The notes: generated by a model not told the origin, from the letters alone. 64,000 nucleotides of DNA from Porphyromonas loveana (GCF_003096695.1 NZ_QEKY01000005.1:1-64000), one strand, 5' to 3'; shown: positions 10,107 to 19,419, counted from the stretch's first letter. Numbers and translations: made by a program.

Positions 10107-10404
10107 TCTTCTGCAAAGAAGGAGATCTTGTGTGTGTCAGCCACGAAAAGCAAAAGCCCGCATCACGAACAACGTGCGCGAGCCAAAAGCCTCAATTTGT
10201 CGAGGGTTTGTTGGTGTCTCAATGCGCGGCGTTCTTCCGCAGCATCGAAGAGAATTTGCAGCTTTTTGCTGTCGAAAATCCGGTAAATGTCTGTCATAAG
10301 CGTTCTTGGCAAGGGAGTTATCAGTTGAAAGGGCAACTTACCCTCTCACTGCCACTTACTGAACGCTCACAATTGTCATTTTATTGTACCGGAACGATAA
10401 TCTC
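10107..10404. other. Gap between mutL and the ECF sigma gene
   Basis: About 300 bp between convergent genes. A 120-codon open frame on + (10088-10450) runs over the mutL terminator and into the sigma gene and has no domain-like features, so I do not call it. No repeat array seen. Confidence 0.5.
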
Positions 10405-10986
10405 TCAAGCCAGCGAGCCCATCATCTTGCGCAGATTGATCAGAGCATAGCGCATACGCCCCAGTGCCGTATTGATGCTCACGCCCGTGGCTTCTGCAAT
10501 CTCCCGAAAGCTCATATCCTCCCAGTAGCGCATCCGCACCACTTCCTGCTGCACCTCGGGCAGAAGCCCCAGATACTGCTCCAGCTCATCTATCGTAGCC
10601 TGTTCGATCAGCTCCTCTTCGGCCGTGAGGCGGGTGTCCGGCACGCGCTCCACCGGTGCGGCATCCTCGTCATCGAAAGACTGTAGGCGTGCGCCTTCCC
10701 CTTTGATGCGACGATAATGATCCATCACCAGATTGTGCGCCAGACGCAGCAACCAAGCCTTGAACTTACCCGCGGCCACGTATTGCCCACGTCGGAGGGT
10801 GTGGATCACCTTGATGAAAGTGTCCTGAAAGATATCTTCCGCCACGTCGGCGTCGCTTACGGAAAAACGGATGTATGTGTGGACAACAGCGTCATACCGG
10901 GATAGTATGACATCGAAAGCCTCATCGCATCCTTCTGTATAAAGGCCGACCAACTCATCGTCAGTCAGCTTATGGAAATTACTCAT
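10405..10986 (-). CDS. ECF-type RNA polymerase sigma-70 factor
   Basis: Alternative sigma factor of the extracytoplasmic-function class, 193 aa. Region 2 is visible in YIRFSVSDADVAEDIFQDTF and FKAWLLRLAHNLVMDHYRR, and region 4 in LPEVQQEVVRMRYWEDMSFR followed by a helix-turn-helix (IAEATGVSINTALGRMRYA). No anti-sigma factor gene is adjacent, which is unusual for ECF sigma factors and suggests another way of control. The pfp gene lies 146 bp upstream on the same strand. A TTCCTTTG near 11070 on the - strand resembles a -7 box but does not match the TA exactly. Confidence 0.93.
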   Translation of the reverse strand: MSNFHKLTDDELVGLYTEGCDEAFDVILSRYDAVVHTYIRFSVSDADVAEDIFQDTFIKVIHTLRRGQYVAAGKFKAWLLRLAHNLVMDHYRRIKGEGARLQSFDDEDAAPVERVPDTRLTAEEELIEQATIDELEQYLGLLPEVQQEVVRMRYWEDMSFREIAEATGVSINTALGRMRYALINLRKMMGSLA

Positions 10987-11132
10987 TAGAGAATCCTCCT
11001 TATTTTTTACTATTCAGAAGGTAATAATGCGTCAATAGGCTTATTGTTTTAGTTAGACTCTTTGCAAAGGAAGAAAAATATTCTGATAATTCCAAGCGTT
11101 CTATCCCTCTGCCTCGTCATTGAGGAGGGGAC

Positions 11133-12782
11133 TCAACGCCCCGTCCTCTCCAACTGCAGCGTGATCGTGGGACTGTCAGACACCGCTTCCGGCCCGAAGA
11201 ACTGTATGGGGCCGGGGTAAACATACTCCGTACTCAGCGCCCACTCGCGACGCATCTCGCGGAGCGCCCTGTAAGGCTCGCCCTCCATCTCCACCAGGGC
11301 CTTGCGGATGACCGGCTTCTCCTTGCCGCTGCGGCGTTCCATGTTCATCATCATCGTCATGGGCACACCACCGGCAGCCCATTCCGAAATGGGATCGGCC
11401 AGGTTCTTCACCGAGGCCATGTAGCCCGTCTTGCCGGCAGCGATCAGGATGGCAGCTGCACGTCCCAGGCAATAACAATAGTCGGCATCGAAATTGGAAG
11501 GCATGGCACAACGTCCCTCGTAGCCGAAGAAGTGAGTGAGCGTGCTGAACTTCCCGTGGAATCGTCCCTCCTCGGTCCACTCCGCCAGCTTCTGAGCCGT
11601 CATGTCCGCAAGGAGCTTCTCCGTGGCGATAAGCGATACCTGTACATTGCCGTGCGGGTCGCGGTCAGCTATGAGCTGCTGAGCCACATCGGCAGGCAGG
11701 CTCCGATACAATGCGGCGTTCTCCTCACTGAGTTTATTGGTGATGTACACCCGCTGTGCCGAGCGCTTGATGAGCTTGAACTCGGCATCGTTCTGCGACA
11801 GGAATTCATTCAGCTCCTTAATCAGACGCCTCATGGCGGGCAGGAATTCGATCAATCCCTCCGGTATCAACACCGTCCCGAAGTCCATCCCAGCCTCCGA
11901 ACGGCGCACCACCGTCTCGGCTATATAGGTCACCACATCGTCCAAGAAGTAGTTATTGGCCTCCACCTCTTCCGAGATGATACAGATATTGGGGTGCGTC
12001 TGCAGGGCACACTCCAGCGTGATATGCGAGGCCGAACGCCCCATCAGCTTGATAAAGTGCCAGTACTTACGTGCCGAATTGCAGTCCCGCTGTATATTAC
12101 CGATGAGCTCACTATACACCTTCGCCGCCGTGTCGAAGCCGAACGAAGCCTCTATCTGAGCATTCTTCAGGTCGCCGTCGATCGTCTTCGGGCAGCCTAT
12201 CACCTGTATGCCGGCACCGATGGAGGCATAGTATTCCGCCAGGATGCAGGCGTTAGTATTGGAGTCATCACCGCCGATGATGACCAGCGCCTTGATCTCC
12301 AGCTCGCGCAGGATCTCCAAGCCGGCCTCGAACTGCTCAGGCTTGTCCAACTTGGTACGCCCCGAGCCTATCATATCGAAGCCACCCGTATTGCGGTACT
12401 CGTCGATCACCTCTGCCGTCAGCTCCCGATACTTATGCTCGATAAGCCCCTCAGGCCCCATGAGGAACCCGAATAGCCGGCTCTCTGCATTGAGTGCCTT
12501 CATCTCGTCGAATAGACCCGCAATCACATTGTGCCCGCCCGGCGCCTGACCGCCCGACAGGATAACCCCCACATTGGCAGCCGGATACTCTTTCATCTCA
12601 CTCCCCGGCAGGAAGGAAACAAGCGGTAAGCCGTATGTATGTGGGAAAAACGCTGCGATCTCTTCTCGGTCCGACACCGACTCGGTAGCCGCCCCCTCGA
12701 CCACCTTCACCGCCCCTCGGAGCGACGCCGGCATCTTGGGTTGGTAGGACATACGCGCCAGATGTAATGCACTCTTTGCCAT
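11133..12782 (-). CDS. pfp: Pyrophosphate--fructose-6-phosphate 1-phosphotransferase
   Basis: Makes fructose 1,6-bisphosphate from fructose 6-phosphate using pyrophosphate instead of ATP, reversibly, in the cytoplasm. PPi use is indicated by GGDDSNTNA at 170-178 (Asp where ATP enzymes have Gly) and by PKTIDGDLKN at 198-207. GGQAPGGHNVIAGLFD at 77-92 binds substrate phosphate. The 549-residue length fits the long (plant-like) PFP clade. A promoter-like CAAATTTA (TAAATTTG on -) lies at 12869-12876. Confidence 0.95.
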   Translation of the reverse strand: MAKSALHLARMSYQPKMPASLRGAVKVVEGAATESVSDREEIAAFFPHTYGLPLVSFLPGSEMKEYPAANVGVILSGGQAPGGHNVIAGLFDEMKALNAESRLFGFLMGPEGLIEHKYRELTAEVIDEYRNTGGFDMIGSGRTKLDKPEQFEAGLEILRELEIKALVIIGGDDSNTNACILAEYYASIGAGIQVIGCPKTIDGDLKNAQIEASFGFDTAAKVYSELIGNIQRDCNSARKYWHFIKLMGRSASHITLECALQTHPNICIISEEVEANNYFLDDVVTYIAETVVRRSEAGMDFGTVLIPEGLIEFLPAMRRLIKELNEFLSQNDAEFKLIKRSAQRVYITNKLSEENAALYRSLPADVAQQLIADRDPHGNVQVSLIATEKLLADMTAQKLAEWTEEGRFHGKFSTLTHFFGYEGRCAMPSNFDADYCYCLGRAAAILIAAGKTGYMASVKNLADPISEWAAGGVPMTMMMNMERRSGKEKPVIRKALVEMEGEPYRALREMRREWALSTEYVYPGPIQFFGPEAVSDSPTITLQLERTGR

Positions 12783-12868
12783 AACTGTATATTACGTAAT
12801 TGGATTATACTCTATTCTTTATTCTCTGTCCGACGTATCCTGTCGGTCGGAGTAAGAACAAATTTAGT

Positions 12869-12876
12869 CATTATTC
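12869..12876 (-). promoter_or_regulatory. Candidate -7 box for pfp
   Basis: Read on the - strand this is TAAATTTG, an exact fit to TANNTTTG. A TTTG on - at 12903-12900 lies 23 bp upstream, slightly far for the -33 box. Confidence 0.45.
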
Positions 12877-13004
12877 CCGCCAGACCATCCCTCCACCTGC
12901 AAAGAAGGAGACATTATCAAAATCCCCTAATTACCCGAATTGTTCAATAGCCCGAGACGAGCCGTCATGTCAATTCTTGTCACTTGCAGCTTCTTTGTTT
13001 ATGC

Positions 13005-13326
13005 GCCAAAAAAGTTTTCAACACCGAAGAGCTGTTTAGATTCATTCCAAATAAGCCTCTTTCAAAAGAGTGATCACCGAACAAGAAGAGGCTCAAAATG
13101 CAATTTCGATCATCGAAATTGGAGGTTTCAATGCTTGGATGACAAACTTTATAAACATCAGAATCAATCTTTATAAAGATCACTTCCAATAATTAGATTA
13201 ATTGCAGATAAACTTTATAAAGGTTACATCCTAACTCTATAAAGTTTACAACGGACTAAAGGCCCTTTCTGTATGCAAAAAAAGAGAAGTCCCCGCCACG
13301 CTCGGCTACGAACGTGGCGGGGACTT
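13005..13326 (+). repeat. Dispersed intergenic element, copy A
   Basis: First of three copies (others 49765-50088 and 58199-58524). Shared left end GCCAAAAAAGTTTTCAACA followed by a GTTTAGATTC block; shared middle of TTTATAAA-centred units spaced 22-23 or 44 bp; shared right end a GC-rich hairpin (13287-13326, arms AAGTCCCCGCCACG). The interior between 13050 and 13130 differs from the other copies. No protein-coding gene. It resembles a MITE; the P. gingivalis BrickBuilt MITEs are known to contain 22-23 bp tandem units, but identity with them needs a search. Confidence 0.8.
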
Positions 13327-13679
13327 GATGATTTCGACGATGCCGATCGGCCTTTATTCCTCGCTATAATGTACCATCAGCCCAAACGTTTTTTACACAC
13401 CTCTCTATGCACAACCAATGTTGTGCAGGCTCACAAAGGGAGAAAAGAATGGAAGCAGGGCAAAGCCCGCAGGTTACTGATGCGTTTCTTCGGTTCATGT
13501 TCACAGTCATTTACTACTATATTGCCATACCGATCGGCCTTGCACCTGATATTCAATCGTTAACTTTCGCAGTGCTCGCCAACCGACATGCAAATGTAGC
13601 AAAAAGAAAACTTCTGTTTCGGCTCAGCCTCTTTAGCTGCCATCAACACCGAAGGCTGAGAGCAAAGAGCGAAAACCTA
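13327..13679. other. Non-coding stretch between repeat copy A and the rseP promoter
   Basis: No supported gene. The first ~60 bp after the hairpin still resemble the DNA beyond the hairpin of copy C (GACGAT then GATCGGCCTT), so the element may extend further than its hairpin. The rest is unassigned. Confidence 0.45.
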
Positions 13680-13687
13680 TATCTTTG
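13680..13687 (+). promoter_or_regulatory. Candidate promoter of rseP-mutS2
   Basis: TATCTTTG fits the -7 consensus exactly and lies 60 bp before the rseP start codon. No TTTG at the expected -33 position. Confidence 0.5.
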
Positions 13688-13746
13688 CCCCTCTGTTTAA
13701 GATATAAAGTAAGGAGAGAGCTCGACCCTCTCGCTAACAATTCAAT

Positions 13747-15066
13747 ATGATAGTATTCCTCGTCAAAGCGGCCCAACTCATCCTGGCACTGTCCATTCTG
13801 GTCTTCATACACGAACTGGGGCATTACCTCTTTGCCCGTCTCTTCCGCGTCCGTGTAGATAAGTTCTACCTCTTTTTCGACTGGGGTGGTGCCATCTTCC
13901 GCTACAAGCCGAAACGAAGCGATACAGAGTTTGGCATCGGCTGGCTGCCACTGGGCGGCTACTGCAAGATCAACGGGATGATAGACGAGTCGTTCGACAC
14001 CGAACATCTGCAAAGGGAGCCACAGCCTTATGAGTTTCGCAGTCGGCCGGCTTGGCAGCGTCTGCTGATCATGCTGGGAGGCGTACTCTTCAACTTCCTT
14101 TTGGCCCTCGTCATCTATGCGGGCATCGTCTTCCATTGGGGCAATTCGCAATTGCCTTCGGATCGCATTACCTCCGGCATGGCTTTCTCCTCCGTAGCTC
14201 AAGAAGCCGGTTTCCGCGACAATGACATCATCCTCACGGTGGACGGCCGAGCGGCAGATGCTTTCGCTCCGGGATTCATGCGATCGGTCATCCAAGCTCG
14301 GGAGGTGGAAGTGATGCGCGAGGGCAGACGGGAGACTCTGCACATCCCCCACGATATGATGAAGCGCGTGCTCAAAGCCAAGAGCGGATTCATGTCAATA
14401 CAGTACCCCTTTGTCATCGACAGCCTCGCACCCGAAGGCATGGCGCGTGCGCACAACCTGCTGGCGAGCGACAGCATCACAGCCGTAAACGGCAAACTGA
14501 TGCCCGACCTGCGGGATGTGATCGCCTCTATCCGCAGCCATGCGGGCGACAGCATCACCCTCTCCCTTATGCGAGCAGGTGTTCCTCTGACTATTACACT
14601 GCCGGTGGACACTGCCGGCACCATCGGCATCACGGCTCGTCCCATAGACGCCGTGTACGCCGTACAACACATAGAATACTCTTTATTGGAAGCCATACCG
14701 GCAGGGATAGCCCAAGGCGTGGGAACGATGCGCAGCTATGTGAGCGACATGAAATATGTCTTCACCAAGGAGGGTGCCCAGCAGATGGGAGGTTTCGGCA
14801 CACTGGGCAGTCTCTTCCCCTCGTCGTGGAATTGGGCATTGTTCTGGTCCATGACGGCGTTCCTCTCAATCATGCTGGCGGTGATGAATATCCTCCCCAT
14901 ACCGGCATTGGACGGCGGGCACATACTCTTCCTACTCTTTGAGATCATTACGCGCAGGAAGCTGAGCCAAGAAGTGCTCATCCGCGCTCAGATGATCGGT
15001 CTGGCCATTCTGTTCCTACTGATGCTCTATGCCAACGGCAACGACCTCTTCAGAGCTTTCCGCTAA
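13747..15066 (+). CDS. rseP: Site-2 intramembrane zinc metalloprotease RseP
   Basis: Inner-membrane protease that cuts transmembrane segments, for instance of anti-sigma factors, or remnant signal peptides. The metal site HELGH is at 22-26 inside the first transmembrane helix; the third ligand motif NILPIPALDGGH is near residues 381-392. Two PDZ-like segments lie between. There are several hydrophobic helices, and 439 aa is a normal length. mutS2 starts 10 bp after the stop. Confidence 0.94.
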   Translation: MIVFLVKAAQLILALSILVFIHELGHYLFARLFRVRVDKFYLFFDWGGAIFRYKPKRSDTEFGIGWLPLGGYCKINGMIDESFDTEHLQREPQPYEFRSRPAWQRLLIMLGGVLFNFLLALVIYAGIVFHWGNSQLPSDRITSGMAFSSVAQEAGFRDNDIILTVDGRAADAFAPGFMRSVIQAREVEVMREGRRETLHIPHDMMKRVLKAKSGFMSIQYPFVIDSLAPEGMARAHNLLASDSITAVNGKLMPDLRDVIASIRSHAGDSITLSLMRAGVPLTITLPVDTAGTIGITARPIDAVYAVQHIEYSLLEAIPAGIAQGVGTMRSYVSDMKYVFTKEGAQQMGGFGTLGSLFPSSWNWALFWSMTAFLSIMLAVMNILPIPALDGGHILFLLFEIITRRKLSQEVLIRAQMIGLAILFLLMLYANGNDLFRAFR

Positions 15067-15076
15067 GCCGGCGTCC

Positions 15077-17593
15077 ATGAAACTGATGGAGACCTATCCC
15101 CACAACTTCGAGGAGAAAGTGGGGTTCAACGAGATACGCAGCCTCCTCGCAGACCTTTGCAGCAGCCCGATGGGCAGCGACCGCGTAGCCGAGATGCAGG
15201 CTGTAGCAGAGCATGCCGAGGCAAGTCGGTTACTGGCCGAGACGGGTGAGATGCAAATCATACAAAACGAAGAAGGCCTCTTCCCCGATCTCCGTCTGGC
15301 CGACGTGCGCGAAGCTCTCTTGCGCATCCGCCCCATGGGTACCTATCTGGAAGAACGTGAGTTGCTGGACGTGGCTGCAGCACTACGTACGATAGAGGCT
15401 CTCATCCGCTTCTTCCATGTAGGAGAAGAGGACAAAGAGACGCCTTACCCTCATCTGCAAGACTTGCTATGCGACGCCGTGGCTTTCCCTGAAATGGAAA
15501 AGCGCATCAGCGGACTATTCGACCGCTTCGGCCAGATGAAAGACAATGCCTCTCCCTCGTTGATGAGGATCCGTGGCGAACTGGCCTCCATCGAAAAAAG
15601 CATTTCCCGCACTTTGCAGGGCATCCTGCGTCTGGCTCAATCCGAGGGCTGGGTGGAACAAGGCGTGCAGCCTTCAGTACGCGACGGGCGATTGGTCATT
15701 CCAGTCTCTCCGGCATACAAGCGTAAAGTCAAGGGTATCGTACACGACGAATCGGGCACGGGCAAGACGGTCTTCATCGAGCCCTCCGAAATAGTAGAAG
15801 CCAATAATCGCATCCGCGAATTGGAAGCAGCTGAAAGGCGGGAGATCATACGTATATTAATAGAGGTGTGCGACGGGCTACGCCCACACATCGGGGCATT
15901 GGTGGACTGCTACGAATGGATAGGCCTATTCGACTTCATCGCAGCCAAGGCAAAGCTCTCTAACGAATGGAACGCCATTATCCCCATACTACAACCACGT
16001 CCCTACATGCACTGGGTAAAAGCCATTCACCCGCTCTTACTGCGCAGCCTCAAAGCACAAGGGCGCGAGGTGGTGCCCTTGGACATTGCCCTCTCTGCTC
16101 CGGACAGTCGCATCCTGATCATATCGGGACCGAACGCCGGCGGCAAATCGGTCTGTCTCAAAACGGTGGGACTACTACAATATATGCTTCAAAGCGGCAT
16201 ACCTACTCCCCTATCTCCTGACTCGACGGCAGGCATCTTCGCCAAACTCTTCATCGACATCGGAGACGAACAGTCCATAGAGGACGACCTCAGTACCTAT
16301 AGCTCACATCTGAAGAATATGAAGCACTTTGCCCGTCACACCGATGGGGGCACACTATTACTAATAGATGAGTTCGGAGGCGGCACTGAGCCACAGATAG
16401 GCGGGGCGATAGCCGAGGCATTGTTACACCGCTTCAATGAACAGCAGGGTTTTGGCATCGTGACCACACACTATCAGAACCTCAAATCCTACGCAGAAGA
16501 GACCCGGGGGTTGGTGAACGGTGCCATGCTGTACGACCGCCATGAGATGCGGCCACTCTTCCGTCTGTCAATAGGCCGGCCGGGAAGCTCCTTCGCCATC
16601 GAGATCGCTCGCAAGATAGGACTCCCCGAAGAGGTGATCGCCGAGGCTACCAAGAAGGTGGGTACAAGCTATATAGACATGGACAAATACCTTCAGGACA
16701 TCGTGCGCGACAAACGATACTGGGAAGGCAAGCGAGCCAACATCCGCAAGGAGGAGAAGCGACTGGAGGAAGCGGCAGACCAATATGAGAATCGGCTGGA
16801 GGCCATCCGCCAAGAACGTCGACAGATATTGGACGAAGCCCGCCGACAAGCAGCAGAGATGCTGTCCGAATCATCTTCGCGAATAGAAAAGACGATACGC
16901 GACATCCGAGAGGCACAAGCGGAGAGAGAAAAGACCCTGCGGGCACGACAAGAGTTGAATGCTTTCAAAGAGGAATTGAACAAGGAGGATGCAGAGAAAG
17001 AAGAGCGGATCAATCGTGAAATCGAGAAGATCAAACGTCGCAAGAAACGCAAACAGGAGAAGGAAGAAACACGCCCTCCCGAGCCATTGAAAAAGGCTCT
17101 CCCTACAGAACAACCGAAGCCTGCCACTCTCCAAGTAGGAGATACAGTACGCATCACGGGACAGTCGGCTACCGGCACCATCTTGGAGCTTAATGGTCGT
17201 GAGGCAACGATAGCCTTGGGCATGATCAAGACAACTGTGGCGTTGGACAGGCTGGAACCGGCCAGGCCTTCGAAAGAGAAAAAGACAGAAAACCAGCAGA
17301 CTCCGTCGGCACAAATGATCGTGGATCAAATACATGACAAGCGCTTGGACTTCAAACAGGACATTGATCTGCGTGGGATGCGCGCAAATGATGCTGTGCA
17401 AGCTGTCATGTACTTTATTGATGATGCCATCCAGTTGGGCATTCCCCGTGTGCGCATTCTGCACGGAACGGGAACAGGTGCACTCAGAACAGTGATACGC
17501 CAATATCTGGCCACCGTGAACGGAGTGATCCGCTTTGCCGACGAACACGTCCAATTCGGCGGTGCAGGCATCACGGTCGTGGAATTGGACTAA
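15077..17593 (+). CDS. mutS2: Endonuclease MutS2
   Basis: MutS-family ATPase with a C-terminal Smr nuclease domain, linked in other bacteria to suppression of recombination and to rescue of collided ribosomes. Walker A GPNAGGKS is at 351-358, and TLLLIDEFGGGTEP forms the Walker B region. A long charged coiled coil follows (roughly residues 530-690), then an Smr domain with DLRGMRANDA and HGTGTGALR. There is no MutS mismatch-binding domain, as expected. ATG 15077 (838 aa) was chosen because codons upstream overlap the end of rseP. Confidence 0.95.
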   Translation: MKLMETYPHNFEEKVGFNEIRSLLADLCSSPMGSDRVAEMQAVAEHAEASRLLAETGEMQIIQNEEGLFPDLRLADVREALLRIRPMGTYLEERELLDVAAALRTIEALIRFFHVGEEDKETPYPHLQDLLCDAVAFPEMEKRISGLFDRFGQMKDNASPSLMRIRGELASIEKSISRTLQGILRLAQSEGWVEQGVQPSVRDGRLVIPVSPAYKRKVKGIVHDESGTGKTVFIEPSEIVEANNRIRELEAAERREIIRILIEVCDGLRPHIGALVDCYEWIGLFDFIAAKAKLSNEWNAIIPILQPRPYMHWVKAIHPLLLRSLKAQGREVVPLDIALSAPDSRILIISGPNAGGKSVCLKTVGLLQYMLQSGIPTPLSPDSTAGIFAKLFIDIGDEQSIEDDLSTYSSHLKNMKHFARHTDGGTLLLIDEFGGGTEPQIGGAIAEALLHRFNEQQGFGIVTTHYQNLKSYAEETRGLVNGAMLYDRHEMRPLFRLSIGRPGSSFAIEIARKIGLPEEVIAEATKKVGTSYIDMDKYLQDIVRDKRYWEGKRANIRKEEKRLEEAADQYENRLEAIRQERRQILDEARRQAAEMLSESSSRIEKTIRDIREAQAEREKTLRARQELNAFKEELNKEDAEKEERINREIEKIKRRKKRKQEKEETRPPEPLKKALPTEQPKPATLQVGDTVRITGQSATGTILELNGREATIALGMIKTTVALDRLEPARPSKEKKTENQQTPSAQMIVDQIHDKRLDFKQDIDLRGMRANDAVQAVMYFIDDAIQLGIPRVRILHGTGTGALRTVIRQYLATVNGVIRFADEHVQFGGAGITVVELD

Positions 17594-17622
17594 ATACGCA
17601 AAAGGACAACTTGGGCAAAGTT

Positions 17623-17653
17623 TTTGGCAATCAACAAAGTATTTCTAACTTTG
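17623..17653 (+). promoter_or_regulatory. Promoter of rpsU
   Basis: TTTG at 17623-17626 and TAACTTTG at 17646-17653 are separated by 19 bp, a full match to the Bacteroidota -33/-7 consensus. It lies 65 bp before the rpsU start. Confidence 0.8.
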
Positions 17654-17718
17654 CGCACCGAATTTCATTTTGTTACAGACAAAGACTAACAAAAACAAAA
17701 TAAAAACAGAAGAACATT

Positions 17719-17913
17719 ATGATCGTAGTTCCAGTTAAAGAAGGCGAGAACATCGAAAGAGCACTGAAACGCTTCAAAAAAAAGTTTGAGAAAACCGGAG
17801 CAGTACGCGAACTGCGTGCTCGTCAGGCCTTTGAAAAGCCCTCAGTGGCTAAGCGCAAGAAGATGCAGAAGGCCGTCTATGTGAAGCAGCTTCAGATTGC
17901 CGAGGAGCAATAA
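17719..17913 (+). CDS. rpsU: 30S ribosomal protein S21
   Basis: 64-residue basic protein of the 30S subunit that sits near the anti-Shine-Dalgarno end of 16S rRNA. MIVVPVKEGENIERALKRFK and the basic C-terminal part are typical of S21. It has its own consensus promoter (17623-17653). The xerC-hpf gene follows after 75 bp; the same neighbourhood is usual in Bacteroidales. Confidence 0.96.
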   Translation: MIVVPVKEGENIERALKRFKKKFEKTGAVRELRARQAFEKPSVAKRKKMQKAVYVKQLQIAEEQ

Positions 17914-17988
17914 ATTGCAGATTTCCCTGCTTCAGCAGGCGACCTGACACGGATGTAATAATCCGGAATTAGGGGGCTAATCTCTTTC

Positions 17989-19197
17989 ATGACGATGAAT
18001 GAAACGCCCGAAACAATTGAAAGATTCCTATACTATCTTCGCTACGAACGAAACGATTCTGAACGGACCGTCAGTGAGTATGCACAAGATTTGAATCGCT
18101 ACGCCGCTTTCTTCAGTGAACGTACGGGAGAAGCATTCGAGCCGAGTGAACGCGACAAAGATGTCGCGCGCGCTTGGCTCTTTTCTTTAATTGAAGCAGG
18201 CCAAAAAGGATCCTCCGTCCAACGCCGATTGAGCGCGCTGAAAAGCTACTATAGATATATGGTCAAAATAGGACGGATATCGCAAAGTCCCGTCCGCATG
18301 CTGAAAGGCCCAAAGAAAGAGCTGCCACTACCGGTCTTTATACCTCATCACCAAATGGAGCAGCTACTAAATAGTCCTATTCCCGAAGATGACTTTACTG
18401 CCATACGAGACCGTCTCATACTCGAAACACTCTATCAAGCAGGTCTGCGACGCTCTGAAATCGCCGATCTAAAAGACGATGCTGTAGAGGTGGATGCCGG
18501 CAATATGCGTATCACAGGAAAGAGGAATAAGCAGAGAATCGTTCCCTTTGGCAGTAGACTCAAAAGCATGATAAATGAGTACAGGGATATTCGCGACCAA
18601 AAAGTAGGGAAATCTAATTTTTTTTTCGTTTCTTTGGATGGCAGGCCACTCACTGGCGAAGTGGTCTATAATATAGTTCGTTCGGCACTGGCTGACGTAC
18701 CGCAATTGACAAAGAAGAGCCCACACGTCCTAAGACACAGCTTTGCGACAGAAATGCTCAATCACGGAGCAGACTTAATGTCGGTCAAAGAGCTTTTAGG
18801 ACATGATAGTTTATCCACGACAGTGCAGTACACACACATCTCGTTCGAACAACTTAAACAAATGTATAACGCTCACCCAAGAGCAAAAAAAGAAACAACC
18901 ATGACAGATCTTAGATTTCAGGCTTTGCATTTCGATGCTACAGACCAACTGAAAGAATTCGCTGAGAAGAAAATAACCAAGCTGAGCCGCTTGTCAGACG
19001 AGATAACCGGTGCTGAAACCATTCTAAAGCTGATCAAACCAGACACAGCACAGAACAAAGAAGCATCCATCAGGCTTTACCTTCCAGGAGAAGATTTATT
19101 TGCTGAAAAGACTGCAGACACTTTCGAAGAGGCAATTGACCTATCGATTGATGCACTGAAGAGACAACTCGAAAAGCGGAAAGAACAGAGAAAATAA
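17989..19197 (+). CDS. xerC: XerC tyrosine recombinase fused to HPF-type ribosome hibernation factor
   Basis: Two complete domains in one 402-aa frame. Residues 1-300 are a XerC-type recombinase (chromosome dimer resolution at dif) with all catalytic residues: Arg154, Lys178, His246, Arg249, His272 and Tyr281; the part ending at HPRA is where XerC proteins usually stop. Residues 305-402, starting at an internal Met (ATG 18901), form a short HPF/YfiA-type protein (MTDLRFQALHFDATDQLKEF onward) that inactivates ribosomes as 100S dimers or idle 70S. The junction AKKETT lies over seven A (18885-18891); a one-base slip there would stop translation at once in either other frame. Related genomes normally have separate xerC and hpf, as far as I know. 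HPF alone could start at 18901. Confidence 0.88.
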   Translation: MTMNETPETIERFLYYLRYERNDSERTVSEYAQDLNRYAAFFSERTGEAFEPSERDKDVARAWLFSLIEAGQKGSSVQRRLSALKSYYRYMVKIGRISQSPVRMLKGPKKELPLPVFIPHHQMEQLLNSPIPEDDFTAIRDRLILETLYQAGLRRSEIADLKDDAVEVDAGNMRITGKRNKQRIVPFGSRLKSMINEYRDIRDQKVGKSNFFFVSLDGRPLTGEVVYNIVRSALADVPQLTKKSPHVLRHSFATEMLNHGADLMSVKELLGHDSLSTTVQYTHISFEQLKQMYNAHPRAKKETTMTDLRFQALHFDATDQLKEFAEKKITKLSRLSDEITGAETILKLIKPDTAQNKEASIRLYLPGEDLFAEKTADTFEEAIDLSIDALKRQLEKRKEQRK

Positions 19198-19225
19198 GAC
19201 AAAAGCCAAAAAGATTCGCCGAATG

Positions 19226-19256
19226 TTTGGCGAATTAGAAAATGTCACTAAATTTG
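19226..19256 (+). promoter_or_regulatory. Promoter of the tRNA-Tyr/tRNA-Thr/tuf unit
   Basis: TTTG at 19226-19229, 19 bp spacer, TAAATTTG at 19249-19256: a full consensus promoter ahead of the two tRNA genes and tuf. Confidence 0.8.
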
Positions 19257-19336
19257 CAGCCGATTCGCCTCCATTGATCCGTATTGAGGCCTCGGCTGCA
19301 AATTACGTAGTCACCGATCGGATAACGGAAAGCGAG

Positions 19337-19419
19337 GGGCAGTTACCAGAGTGGCCAAATGGGGCTGACTGTAACTCAGCTGGCTTACGCCTTCGGTGGT
19401 TCGAATCCATCACTGCCCA
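19337..19419 (+). tRNA. tRNA-Tyr (GTA)
   Basis: Acceptor arms GGGCAGT and ACTGCCC pair; the anticodon stem GCTGA/TCAGC encloses loop CTGTAAC with anticodon GTA; a long variable arm makes it 83 nt, as expected for the class II tRNA-Tyr. CCA is not encoded. Confidence 0.95.

Noticed and set aside
10088-10450. 120-codon open frame on + between mutL and the sigma gene
   Set aside because: It starts inside the mutL terminator and ends inside the antisense of the sigma gene; low-quality composition.
11532-12476. 314-codon open frame antisense to pfp
   Set aside because: Fully covered by the certain pfp gene; no domain.
17921-17945. Small hairpin after rpsU as terminator
   Set aside because: Stem of five pairs with no T tract; rpsU and xerC-hpf are more likely to be read together.
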